Positions 8,576-16,324 of a stretch of 64,000 nucleotides of DNA are shown one piece after another. This DNA is from Nocardia sienata NBRC 100364 (GTDB lineage: Bacteria > Actinomycetota > Actinomycetes > Mycobacteriales > Mycobacteriaceae), in the NCBI RefSeq assembly GCF_001613205.1, contig NZ_BDBX01000038.1, positions 85,298 through 149,297 on the forward strand. The letters are read 5' to 3'. Under the pieces are notes generated by a model, which worked only from the letters and a program-made list of their open reading frames with translations, was not told the origin of the DNA and made no database searches. A program made the position numbers and the translations under genes. The number at the start of each line of letters is the position of its first letter. Positions within the stretch are counted from its first letter, which is position 1.

Positions 8576-9616
8576 ATGCGGATCGGATTGAGCATCAACT
8601 ACTCGGGTGGTTTCACCGAGGCGGCGGCCGAAGTGGCCGATCTGGAGCGCGCCGGACTCGACATCGTGTTCGTGCCCGAGGCGTACTCCTTCGACGCGGT
8701 GAGCGCCCTGGGCTATCTCGCCGCCAAGACCTCCCGGTTGCAGCTGGCGTCGGGGATTCTGCAGCTCTACACCCGGACGCCCACGCTGACCGCGATGACC
8801 GCGGCGGGTCTGGATTTCGTCTCCGACGGCCGGTTCGTGCTCGGCCTGGGCGCCTCCGGTCCCCAGGTCATCGAGGGATTCCACGGGGTGCCCTATGATG
8901 CGCCGATCGGACGGACCCGCGAACTCGTGGAGATCTGCCGCAAGGTCTGGCGCCGGGAACGGCTGGACTACCAGGGCAAGTACTACCAGATCCCGCTCCC
9001 GGAAGGGACCGGCACCGGTCTGGGCAAACCGCTGAAGCTGATCAATCATCCAGTACGCGAACGTATTCCGGTGCTGCTCGCGGCGCTGGGCCCCAAGAAC
9101 GTGGCACTGGCCGCGGAGGTCGCCGAGGGCTGGCAGCCGATCTTCTTCCTGCCCGAACGCGCCGAGGCCGTCTTCGGTGACGCCTTGCGTACCGGAAAGG
9201 ACCGGCGCGATCCGGAACTCGGCCCGCTCGATATCTACGCCGGTCCGGCCCTGGCCATCGGGGAGGACGTGGAACCGCTCCTCGGATTCGTGAAACCCAT
9301 GCTGGCGCTCTACATAGGTGGAATGGGTGCCAAAGGCAAGAACTTCTACCACACCCTCGCCACCCGTTACGGTTACGGCGCGGAGGCCGACCGGATCCAG
9401 GAACTGTACCTGGCGGGCAAGAAAGACGAAGCGACACAGGTGGTTCCGGATGCGCTGGTCCGCGATATCTCGCTGATCGGGCCGGCCGGATATGTGAAGG
9501 AACGGGTCGCCGCATTCGCCGAAGCGGGGGTCACGGTGCTCAATGTCGCGCCGCTGGCCGCGACACCGGCCGACCGGGTCAAGCTGATCGAACAGTTCCG
9601 CGCGATCTGCGACTGA
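8576..9616 (+). CDS. LLM-class F420-dependent oxidoreductase
   Basis: 346 residues, TIM-barrel bacterial-luciferase-like fold. Visible landmarks are N-terminal M-R-I-G-L-S-I-N-Y, V-F-V-P-E-A-Y, R-L-Q-L-A-S-G-I-L-Q and F-V-L-G-L-G-A-S-G-P-Q-V-I-E-G. Those last Gly-rich residues are typical of F420-binding members. It is close in length and sequence style to mycobacterial F420-dependent proteins such as Rv3520c (from memory). It probably transfers hydride between F420H2 and an unknown substrate. The ATG at 8576 precedes the first beta strand. The gene is alone, ending at a 48-bp palindromic terminator shared with the convergent stress operon. Confidence 0.85.
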   Translation: MRIGLSINYSGGFTEAAAEVADLERAGLDIVFVPEAYSFDAVSALGYLAAKTSRLQLASGILQLYTRTPTLTAMTAAGLDFVSDGRFVLGLGASGPQVIEGFHGVPYDAPIGRTRELVEICRKVWRRERLDYQGKYYQIPLPEGTGTGLGKPLKLINHPVRERIPVLLAALGPKNVALAAEVAEGWQPIFFLPERAEAVFGDALRTGKDRRDPELGPLDIYAGPALAIGEDVEPLLGFVKPMLALYIGGMGAKGKNFYHTLATRYGYGAEADRIQELYLAGKKDEATQVVPDALVRDISLIGPAGYVKERVAAFAEAGVTVLNVAPLAATPADRVKLIEQFRAICD

Positions 9617-9631
9617 TCCCGCAGACGGAAG

Positions 9632-9679
9632 CGGCTCGGGCCGGGCCGGCGGAACGTTCCGCCGGCCCGGCCCGAGCCG
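9632..9679. terminator. 48-bp perfect palindrome, bidirectional terminator
   Basis: Two 24-base arms meet without a spacer at 9655/9656 (centre GGAAC|GTTCC), each arm extending to CGGCTCGGG at its outer end. It lies between the stops of convergent genes at 9616 (+) and 9691 (-), so it can end transcription from both sides. Confidence 0.8.
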
Positions 9680-9690
9680 TTACCTGCGAT

Positions 9691-10089
9691 TCAGCCCGCC
9701 CGGAAGCCGGCCAGTGCCGCATCCAGTGTCGTGTGCAGGGCGAAGACCTGGTCCAGGGCGGTCATCTTGAGCTGCCGGCTGGTGGCGGGTCCATCGGCCA
9801 CCAGGGCGATGGTGGTCTTGTCACCGGCCCGCTGATGGGCGGCGACCAGCGCGGCCATCCCGGCCGATGCCAGGAAGCTCACGGCGGCCAGGTCGACGAC
9901 CAGGCCGGCCGGCTCGGCGTCGAGGGCGGCGTCGATCGCGGTCTCCAGGGCAGGAGCCGTGGCGAGGTCGACCTCCCCGGTCACCGTGAGCACGGTGACA
10001 CCGTCGTGGTCGGCGACCGAGGTCGTCATCGTATCCGTGAGCGGGTTCGCGTCTGGAGGAGTATTGGTCACATCTTCACAATCTGCCAT
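9691..10089 (-). CDS. STAS-domain anti-sigma factor antagonist
   Basis: 132 residues; the STAS domain spans about 24-130 with V-T-V-L-T-V-T-G-E-V-D-L and the phosphorylation loop V-S-F-L-A-S-A-G-M (Ser75 is the expected site). Such proteins bind an anti-sigma kinase when unphosphorylated, freeing the sigma factor. It is the last gene of the stressosome-type operon; its ATG lies 14 bases inside the upstream gene, so translation is coupled. It is the natural partner of the ATPase domain at the C-terminus of the preceding fusion protein (inference). A second ATG at residue 21 is a possible shorter start. Confidence 0.85.
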   Translation of the reverse strand: MADCEDVTNTPPDANPLTDTMTTSVADHDGVTVLTVTGEVDLATAPALETAIDAALDAEPAGLVVDLAAVSFLASAGMAALVAAHQRAGDKTTIALVADGPATSRQLKMTALDQVFALHTTLDAALAGFRAG

Positions 10090-12397
10090 GAGTCTCTCGA
10101 TCTCGCTGCATCGTATCCCCGCCGGGCCGTTTTCCGGTCCCGCGCAGGGCGCTGGCCACCGGGAACGTGATCGCCGGAAGCGTGACCGACATCCGTACCC
10201 GGGTTCCGGGCCCCAGGTGGTGATCTATCTCGAGTTCTTCGGTGAGCGCCCGCATCATATCGATGCCGCGACCTCGCGGTCCCGGATCGGCCGGACGCGG
10301 ACGCCAGGTCCCGGTGTCGGTGGTCTCGATGACCACCCGGTCGCCGACGCATTCGGCGGTGAGCACCACCCGTTCGGCGTCACCGCCGCCGTTGCGATAG
10401 GCGTGTTCGATACTGTTGCTGCACGCCTCGTTGGTGGCGGCCACCAGGTCCGAGGTGAGGTTGTGCGGTACCGCCGCGGACGACAGCCATGCTGTCAGCG
10501 TACGACGCAGCATGGCCAGCCGGTCCGGGCGGGCCGGTACATCGAGCCGGAGCGGGGCGGGCGGCTGCCGGTAGACCACCATGGCGATATCGTCGTCGTA
10601 GCCGCCTTCGGGCCGCAGCGCCGACAGCACCGAGTCGGCTACCTGGCGCGGTAACTTCTCGGCGGTGTCGGCCAAGACGGTGGCGATCTTGGTGAATCCC
10701 TCGTCGATATCCTCACCGCGGCGTTCCACCAGGCCGTCGGTGAACAACACCAGGGTCGATCCGGGCGGCAGTGGGGTGGTGGCCTCCGGGCGGCGCGGGG
10801 TTTCGAAGGTCGCCAGCGGCACCGACCGGCCGCCCTCGAGCATCCGCCCGGTCTTGTCCACATCGGCCAGGATCGGCGGCATATGGCCCGCGTTGCTGTA
10901 CCGCACCAGCCCGCGCACCGGATCCAGCACCGCGGCGCAGACGGTGGTGCACAGCGCCCCCGGAATCCGGGCCGCCACCGGGTCGAGTTCGGTGAGCAGC
11001 TGCGCCGGTCCGGCGCCGCGCAGCAGCAGCGCCCGGGCGGCGGTACGCAACTGGCCCATCACCACGGCCGCGGACAGACCACGGCCCACACAGTCGCCGA
11101 CCACCACGCCGATGGTGCCGTCGGGCAGCGGTACCACGTCGTACCAGTCGCCGCCGATCTCGAGCGGCGGCAGGGCCGGTTCGTAGTGCACCGAGAACCG
11201 CGGCGGGAGTTCGATGGGGCCCAGCATGGCGCGCTGCAGGGTCAGCGAGGTGGAACGCGCCTGATCGAAGTTGCGAGCCCGCTGGACGGCCAGGCTCAGA
11301 TGCCCGATGAGCAGCGAGAACAGTGTCCAGTCGGCGGCATCGACGACTCGCGGGACGGCGAAGCGCAGCCATAGCGCGGCATCGCTCTTCTCGCCGAGCG
11401 GCGCCACGATGCCCTGCGCGCTGCCCGCGCCTTCCGGGACAGCGATGAGCGTGCGACCGGGCCGGACGCGGGCGCGTTTGAGGATCGCCTCTGTCGCCGG
11501 TTCGAGCCGGGAACCGCCTGCGGCGGCCGGGGGATTACCGGAAATGTAGACCTCCGGCGCGGTGAGACCGGTCCAGACCGCCACCACCGCGGTCTCCGCG
11601 CCGACCGTGCGCCGCAACTCGTCCAGCCCCACCTCGAGAACCTCGGCGACCGTGGTGGCCGCGGCCAGTGCGGTCGCCAGCCGGTTCGCGGCCTGGTCGC
11701 GGGCCTGGGCGTCGTGTTCGGCGGTGACATCGCGGACGGTGCCGACAAAGATGTGCTCCTCGCCGTCGGGCTTGACCAGCGCGCTGGTACTCACCGCGAT
11801 CCAGCGGCGGCGGCCGTCCCGATGCTGGATCGGGACCACGAAACGGGACGCCTCGGTGCCCAGATCGGGATAGCGTGGGCCCTCCGGGATCGACCAGGGA
11901 TGCGGCAGCGGATAGGGCACGCCGACCGCACCGTAGCCGGTGAGTTCGCCGAACGCCTTGTTCACCTCGATGATGGTGCCGCGGGCATCGGCGACGAAGA
12001 ACCCGTCCTGCAGCGATTCGACCAGGGCGGTACGGAACTCGTCGCGCCCGGCCAGATCGTCGGCCCGGGAGCGCTGCTGCTCGTACCGGCGGGTGCCGTC
12101 CAGGTAGCCGCGGGTGGCGACATCCAGCGTGATCAGGGTCTGCAGCAGAAATTCGAGCGCGTCCTCGGCGAGCGGATTCTCCACGCGGCCCGCGTCCTGC
12201 GACCCGGCCGTCTCGGCCTGTACCTGTTTCACGACCCGGAAGTGGTGCTCGGTGAGATCGAGCAGGCTGATGCCCTCGACCAGCGCCCGGCGGCCCAGCT
12301 CGTGCCCTTCGGCCAGGCCGTCGCCCTCCGGGTCGGCGAGATGGCGGCGCAATGCGTCGGCGTAGGCGTCCAGGAACGCCGCGAGCACGGCGCTCAT
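10076..12397 (-). CDS. PAS-GAF-PP2C (SpoIIE) phosphatase fused to anti-sigma ATPase domain
   Basis: 773 residues with five parts in order. (1) A helical N-terminal RsbU-like region, about 1-125. (2) A PAS domain, about 130-235 (L-Q-D-G-F-F-V-A-D-A-R-G). (3) A GAF domain, about 240-385. (4) A SpoIIE/PP2C phosphatase, about 395-610 (G-G-D-W-Y-D-V-V-P-L and V-V-G-D-C-V-G-R-G, which carry the metal-binding Asp residues). (5) A HATPase_c/RsbW-type domain, about 620-750 (A-T-N-E-A-C-S-N-S-I-E-H-A-Y and R-G-R-G-I-D-M-M). One polypeptide can therefore both phosphorylate and dephosphorylate STAS antagonists. It follows the small PP2C gene by 16 bases and overlaps the STAS gene. PAS/GAF input ligands are unknown. 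Confidence 0.9.
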   Translation of the reverse strand: MSAVLAAFLDAYADALRRHLADPEGDGLAEGHELGRRALVEGISLLDLTEHHFRVVKQVQAETAGSQDAGRVENPLAEDALEFLLQTLITLDVATRGYLDGTRRYEQQRSRADDLAGRDEFRTALVESLQDGFFVADARGTIIEVNKAFGELTGYGAVGVPYPLPHPWSIPEGPRYPDLGTEASRFVVPIQHRDGRRRWIAVSTSALVKPDGEEHIFVGTVRDVTAEHDAQARDQAANRLATALAAATTVAEVLEVGLDELRRTVGAETAVVAVWTGLTAPEVYISGNPPAAAGGSRLEPATEAILKRARVRPGRTLIAVPEGAGSAQGIVAPLGEKSDAALWLRFAVPRVVDAADWTLFSLLIGHLSLAVQRARNFDQARSTSLTLQRAMLGPIELPPRFSVHYEPALPPLEIGGDWYDVVPLPDGTIGVVVGDCVGRGLSAAVVMGQLRTAARALLLRGAGPAQLLTELDPVAARIPGALCTTVCAAVLDPVRGLVRYSNAGHMPPILADVDKTGRMLEGGRSVPLATFETPRRPEATTPLPPGSTLVLFTDGLVERRGEDIDEGFTKIATVLADTAEKLPRQVADSVLSALRPEGGYDDDIAMVVYRQPPAPLRLDVPARPDRLAMLRRTLTAWLSSAAVPHNLTSDLVAATNEACSNSIEHAYRNGGGDAERVVLTAECVGDRVVIETTDTGTWRPRPADPGPRGRGIDMMRALTEELEIDHHLGPGTRVRMSVTLPAITFPVASALRGTGKRPGGDTMQRDRETHGRL

Positions 12398-12413
12398 GGC
12401 CGGCCTCGCCGGA

Positions 12414-13058
12414 TCACGACGCTTCTCGCTGGGCGGTTCCGTTCGGTACGCCCCGTGCCCGCGCCGCGAGCACCAGGGCGTCGTCGGTGTCCTTGGCGTG
12501 CCGGCTCAGGAGCTCTTGGGCGATATCGGCGGTGGATTTCGCGAGATCCACACCCTGGCCCGGCTCCGCCTCCACCCCGTCGGTGGACATCAGCAGCAGA
12601 TCGCCCGGCCGCAGCGCAACGGTCTGCGGTTGCAAGGTGGACGGCAGGCGATATCCGACGATCCCCCCGCTCTGTAACGCGGTGGCGCTGACCTGCGGCC
12701 CGGTGGGGCCCGCGGTCAGCACGATCGAGTCGATATTTCCGACACCCAGCCACTGCGTTTCCTCCGCGCCGAACAAAGCCAGGGTGACCGCGGCGCCACG
12801 AGTATCGGACATGGCCCGATGGCACAGCACCATCAGCACGTCCAGTGGCTCGGCGCGGTTCTCGGCGAGCACCCGGGTCGCGCGGTCCACCGCGGCGGCC
12901 GCGGCCGCTCCGTGGCCGAGACCGTCGAGTACCGCGAACAATACGGTGCCGGTACCGGTGTCCAGGACGACACACCGATCCCCGGACACATCCTGTCCGG
13001 GGAGGGGGCGGCCGGCCATCGCCCATTCGATCCGGCCGATGTACCCGTCCTCATGCAC
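12414..13058 (-). CDS. PP2C-type phosphatase, RsbX-like
   Basis: 214 residues, a minimal SpoIIE/PP2C domain: D-V-S-G-D-R near residue 23, V-L-D-G-L-G-H-G near 44 (metal-binding Asp), and L-L-M-S-T-D-G-V-E near 155. In stressosome operons the equivalent small phosphatase, RsbX, dephosphorylates RsbR and RsbS and resets the signalling complex. The position directly after rsbT, overlapping it by eight bases, supports this role over an RsbU role, which the next gene's larger phosphatase domain could fill. Confidence 0.85.
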   Translation of the reverse strand: MHEDGYIGRIEWAMAGRPLPGQDVSGDRCVVLDTGTGTVLFAVLDGLGHGAAAAAAVDRATRVLAENRAEPLDVLMVLCHRAMSDTRGAAVTLALFGAEETQWLGVGNIDSIVLTAGPTGPQVSATALQSGGIVGYRLPSTLQPQTVALRPGDLLLMSTDGVEAEPGQGVDLAKSTADIAQELLSRHAKDTDDALVLAARARGVPNGTAQREAS

Positions 13059-13476
13059 CGTGGGGTACCCACTTCCACATCTCCACCAAAGTGCCTCGGC
13101 CGGGCGTGGATTCGATGGCCATACCGTCCATCAGCCGTTTGGCACCGGGGAGACCGAGCCCCAGGCCCAGACCGGTCGAATAGCCGTCCTCCATGGCCCG
13201 GGCGATATCGATGATGCCGGGGCCCTGGTCCTTGGCCTGGACCACCAGGGCGCGGCGGCCGTCGCGCTCGTCGACCTGCAGCCGGATCTCGCCGCTACCG
13301 GCGTAACTGGTGATATTCCGCGCGACCTCCGAGATCGCCGTGGAGATCATGGTCCGGTCGGTGAGTGTGAAGCCGAGTTCCTCGGCCAGCTCACGCCCGG
13401 CCTGACGTGCGGTCACGATGTCGTTCGACATCTTCACCGCGATAACCACCTGTTCAGCGGGCACTGTCACGACCAT
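13051..13476 (-). CDS. rsbT: RsbT-like serine/threonine kinase (switch protein)
   Basis: 141 residues, a GHKL ATPase domain. N-box E-V-A-R-N-I-T-S-Y-A-G-S-G-E, then D-Q-G-P-G-I and G-L-G-L-G-L-G-L-P-G-A-K-R-L as the ATP lid. In Bacillus, RsbT phosphorylates RsbR and RsbS in the stressosome and, once released, activates the RsbU phosphatase. The start at 13476 lies 23 bases inside rsbS; an internal ATG (M-S-N-D-I) is a shorter alternative. The gene order R-S-T-phosphatase is the canonical stressosome module. Confidence 0.9.
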   Translation of the reverse strand: MVVTVPAEQVVIAVKMSNDIVTARQAGRELAEELGFTLTDRTMISTAISEVARNITSYAGSGEIRLQVDERDGRRALVVQAKDQGPGIIDIARAMEDGYSTGLGLGLGLPGAKRLMDGMAIESTPGRGTLVEMWKWVPHGA

Positions 13477-13843
13477 CTCGGTGCTGGCGTCGCGAAGCCT
13501 TGTGGTTCAGCCAGGCCAAGCCCTCCTCGAGATCCAGTGCGGTGTGCATGTCCTCGAAGGTGAGGCCGAGCTGCACCATGGCGAACGCGACCTCGGGTTG
13601 CAGGCCCACGATGACGGTTTCGGCACCGCGCAGCTGGGTCATGTGCGCGATGGTGCGCAGGGATCTGGCCGCGAAGGAATCCATCACATCGATGGCTGTC
13701 ACGTCGACGATGATGCCCTGCGCGCGGTATTTGCTGACCTGCTTCATCAGATCGTCCTGTAACCGCTCGGTGTCGGCATCGGTCAGCGCCGACTGCACCG
13801 ACGCGATCAGATAGGTGCCCTGTTTGAGTATCGGTACTGGCAT
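13454..13843 (-). CDS. rsbS: RsbS-like stressosome scaffold (STAS)
   Basis: 129 residues; a single STAS domain starting at residue 2 (V-P-I-L-K-Q-G-T-Y-L-I-A-S-V), matching RsbS architecture. The loop I-D-V-M-D-S-F-A-A-R puts Ser56 where B. subtilis RsbS is phosphorylated (Ser59). RsbS co-assembles with RsbR into the icosahedral stressosome and sequesters RsbT. It lies 12 bases after rsbR and overlaps rsbT. Confidence 0.9.
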   Translation of the reverse strand: MPVPILKQGTYLIASVQSALTDADTERLQDDLMKQVSKYRAQGIIVDVTAIDVMDSFAARSLRTIAHMTQLRGAETVIVGLQPEVAFAMVQLGLTFEDMHTALDLEEGLAWLNHKASRRQHRDGRDSAR

Positions 13844-13855
13844 GGTGGTTTCCGG

Positions 13856-14758
13856 TCAGCGCGAATCGCGTTCGCTGCGCTCGGTCACTCTGGACACTTC
13901 GTAGCCCAGTAACCGCTCCGCTTCCTCGATACCGCCCTGCAGATCGCCGACCGCGTTCATCTTCGACAGGTCCAGACCGATGGTGACCAGTGTCAGCGCG
14001 ATCTCCGAGGACAAGCCGGTCATGATGACGCTGGCGCCCATCAAACCCGACGCGTCGACCGTCTGGACCAGGTGGTTGGCCACCGTGGAGTCGATATCGG
14101 GCACACCGGTGATATCGATGACCACGACCTTGGCGCGATTGTTGCGGATGGCACGAAGGAGTTGTTCGGTGAGCTGCCGGGCCCGCTGGCTGTCCAGTAC
14201 GCCGATTATCGGCAGGATCAGCAGTTGTTCGCGCACCTGCAGCACGGGGGTGGACAGCTCGCGGATCGCTTCCTGCTGCTGCCGGATGACGCGCTCGCGT
14301 TCCTGCACGAATGAAATCGCCACCGTGTTGGCGATTCGGTTCGCCGCCGGTTCGTAGGCATCGAGCACTGCGTTGAGGAGGTCGAAATTGGACTGGTACT
14401 TCTCGAACAGCGAGCGGGCCAGCACATCGCGCAGCAGCAGCACCATGCCGAGAACCTCGTCGGTTTCGACGCCCCTGGGAATGATGCGTTCGGACAGGTC
14501 GCGGGCATAGGCCTGCAGCGCCTCGACGCTACCGGTTTCGAGAACTTCGACGTAATTGTCGTACACCGACGTCGCCTCGGAGAAGACCTCGTCCGGCGTC
14601 ATCGCGGTCAGCAGGCGGGCCTCGGTGATCCGGCGAGCCCACTCCTCACGGAGCGCGGTGCGGTTCTGGCGCAGATGCTCGACGAGCTGTGGGAGCAGAT
14701 TATCGACGGCTCCCGCTGCCAATGAGTCCGCCGAAAGGCCCATGGACACCTCGGACAT
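13856..14758 (-). CDS. rsbR: RsbR-like stressosome sensor (N-terminal sensory domain + STAS)
   Basis: 300 residues from the ATG at 14758 (AAGGGG about ten bases upstream; an upstream in-frame start would remove the leader). Residues ~20-155 form an all-helical sensory domain of the RsbR N-terminal (globin-like) class, ~155-170 a linker helix, and ~170-285 a STAS domain (P-I-I-G-V-L-D-S-Q-R-A and I-T-G-V-P-D-I-D-S-T-V-A). By remembered alignment, the two phosphorylatable Thr of B. subtilis RsbRA (171, 205) fall on Ser190 and Ser224. First gene of the six-gene operon; a SigF/SigB-type promoter lies upstream. Confidence 0.9.
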   Translation of the reverse strand: MSEVSMGLSADSLAAGAVDNLLPQLVEHLRQNRTALREEWARRITEARLLTAMTPDEVFSEATSVYDNYVEVLETGSVEALQAYARDLSERIIPRGVETDEVLGMVLLLRDVLARSLFEKYQSNFDLLNAVLDAYEPAANRIANTVAISFVQERERVIRQQQEAIRELSTPVLQVREQLLILPIIGVLDSQRARQLTEQLLRAIRNNRAKVVVIDITGVPDIDSTVANHLVQTVDASGLMGASVIMTGLSSEIALTLVTIGLDLSKMNAVGDLQGGIEEAERLLGYEVSRVTERSERDSR

Positions 14759-14834
14759 GTAACTTGTGCCCCTTTCGACGGCGGTCGGGTACATCATAGA
14801 TTTTCCGGCGGTCGTGCCGATACCGAGCCTAGTC

Positions 14835-14862
14835 ATACCCTCGCGCCCATACTGGCGAAACC
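14835..14862 (-). promoter_or_regulatory. SigF/SigB-type promoter of the stressosome operon
   Basis: On the minus strand GGTTT (14862-14858), 17 bases, then GGGTAT (14840-14835). This fits the mycobacterial SigF consensus GGWWT-N16-17-GGGTAY. Transcription would start about 70 bases before the rsbR ATG, giving positive feedback from the alternative sigma factor the operon is expected to control. Confidence 0.65.
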
Positions 14863-14875
14863 TGCCGGTCCGGTT

Positions 14876-15493
14876 CTACCGCGCCGATGTGAGCGGAGTC
14901 GCGCCGGGGGTGGTGAAACCCTGTTCCAACGCTGCCAGCGCCCGATCGAGGTACACAGTGAGGTCCGCGTCCGCGCGGGCCAGCCACGCGTCGAAGGCCG
15001 CCCGGGCGGCGGCCAGCGTGGTGCGGCCGACCGCCATCGGCAGGAGCGAATCGGCGGGCTCCCCGAGCCGGCCTGCGGCGAACTCGCCCACCGCCCGCTC
15101 CCACGCGTCGTAATGGGTACCGGCGGTGGCGGCCAGCGCCGGTACGTCGGCCACCAGTTTCATCCGCGTGCGCAACTCCGGGACGTCCTCGGCGCGGTAG
15201 CGGTTGGCGTTCACCACTACCCGCCGGACCGCCGCCATCATGGGTTCGGCGTCGGGCACGGTGGCGAACGCGGCACGGAGCGCGGTGACCTCGTCGTCGA
15301 ACGAGTACCAGAGCACCTCCGCCTTCCCCGGGAAGTAACGGAAGAAGGTGCGACCGCTGATCCCGGCCGCGGCGGCGATCTGCTCCACGGTGGTCTCGTC
15401 GAAGCCCTGCTCGCTGAACAACCGCATCGCGATCAGCTCGAGCTCGCGTTTGGTGGTTCCCCGCGGGCGCCCGCGGGAGTGCTGTGGTGTCAC
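14876..15493 (-). CDS. mftR: MftR-like TetR-family regulator (mycofactocin)
   Basis: About 205 residues. N-terminal R-G-R-P-R-G-T-T then the TetR helix-turn-helix: A-M-R-L-F-S-E-Q-G-F-D-E-T-T-V-E-Q-I-A-A-A-A-G-I-S-G-R-T-F-F-R-Y-F followed by P-G-K-A. The F-F-R-Y-F / W-Y-S-F-D pattern is typical of MftR, the acyl-CoA-responsive repressor of mycofactocin genes. It is divergent from mftE-mftD, as mftR is from its targets elsewhere. No clear ribosome site; I chose the GTG at 15493, with another GTG at 15517 possible. A perfect palindrome between the divergent genes is the likely operator. Confidence 0.75.
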   Translation of the reverse strand: MTPQHSRGRPRGTTKRELELIAMRLFSEQGFDETTVEQIAAAAGISGRTFFRYFPGKAEVLWYSFDDEVTALRAAFATVPDAEPMMAAVRRVVVNANRYRAEDVPELRTRMKLVADVPALAATAGTHYDAWERAVGEFAAGRLGEPADSLLPMAVGRTTLAAARAAFDAWLARADADLTVYLDRALAALEQGFTTPGATPLTSAR

Positions 15494-15595
15494 GCGGTAA
15501 TACTGCGCTGCTGCCACGGTGTTCGGGGACGGTACCCCTCTGTTTTCCCGGGTCGTACTCTGCGGGCCATTCCCGAACGCGAATCTATTGATTAT

Positions 15596-15608
15596 GTCAG
15601 TGACTGAC
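15596..15608. promoter_or_regulatory. Palindromic operator candidate upstream of mftE
   Basis: GTCAGT-G-ACTGAC, a perfect 6-1-6 inverted repeat 14 bases before the mftE start and about 100 bases from the mftR start. A TATTGAT hexamer lies just upstream. Size and position suit a TetR-type operator for MftR. Confidence 0.55.
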
Positions 15609-15622
15609 GTTAATCTCGGCGC

Positions 15623-16324
15623 ATGAAGGTGGCGGACCTCACATCGCCCGACGTGGCCGCGTTGCGCGCGGCCGCGCCGGTGCTGCTGGTGCCGGTGGGC
15701 GCGACCGAGCAGCACGGACCGCATCTGCCGCTGTCCACCGACACCGATCTCGCCGCCGCGCTGTGCGCCGGTGCGGCCGCGCGCTGTCCCGAAGTGCTCG
15801 TCGCCCCCGCGATCGCCTACGGCGCCAGCGGTGAGCACGCCGGATTCCCCGGCACGCTGTCGATCGGGCTGGCGGCCCTGGAACTGCTGATCGTGGAACT
15901 GTGCCGTTCCGCGACCGCTACCTTCGAGCGGATCGTGCTGGTCAACGGGCACGGCGGCAATATCGAGGCCTTACGCCGGGCAGTGGACCTGCTGCGGCGC
16001 GAATCCCGCGATATCCGGCTCTTCCTACCGCGCCACGACGGCGACGCGCACGCCGGACGGACCGAAACCTCGCTGCAGCTGGCACTCGACCCGGACCGCG
16101 TCCGCGCCGAACGCGCCGAACCCGGTGACACCCGGCCGCTCGCCGAAATCCTGCCGCGGCTGCGGGCCGGCGGGGTCGCGGCGGTGAGCGCCAACGGTGT
16201 ACTCGGCGATCCCACCGGTGCCACCGCGGCCGAGGGCGCCCGACTGCTCGACCTGCTCATCTCCCAGTTGTACGACCAGATCCGGCAGTGGTGGCCGGAA
16301 CCAGTGGAAAGGATCCGACCATGA
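15623..16324 (+). CDS. mftE: MftE-like creatininase-family peptidase (mycofactocin maturation)
   Basis: 233 residues of the creatininase fold: V-P-V-G-A-T-E-Q-H-G-P-H-L-P-L-S-T-D-T near residue 25 and L-V-N-G-H-G-G-N-I-E-A-L near 108 carry the metal ligands (Glu, His, Asp). MftE removes the C-terminal Val-Tyr dipeptide (as a cyclised core) from the modified MftA peptide. Its stop overlaps the mftD start by four bases (ATGA), so the two are coupled. No ribosome site is evident before the ATG, so the transcript may have a very short leader. The cognate mftA, mftB and mftC are not in the window. Confidence 0.85.
   Translation: MKVADLTSPDVAALRAAAPVLLVPVGATEQHGPHLPLSTDTDLAAALCAGAAARCPEVLVAPAIAYGASGEHAGFPGTLSIGLAALELLIVELCRSATATFERIVLVNGHGGNIEALRRAVDLLRRESRDIRLFLPRHDGDAHAGRTETSLQLALDPDRVRAERAEPGDTRPLAEILPRLRAGGVAAVSANGVLGDPTGATAAEGARLLDLLISQLYDQIRQWWPEPVERIRP

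Noticed and set aside
12394..13026. Alternative frame across the small PP2C gene
   Set aside because: Arg/Gly-rich shadow; the PP2C motifs are in the other frame.
15494..15622. Search for mftA in the mftR-mftE gap and after mftD
   Set aside because: No frame ends in a Cys-Gly-Val-Tyr-like tail; the G-V-C-G-S reading after mftD lacks the terminal Tyr.
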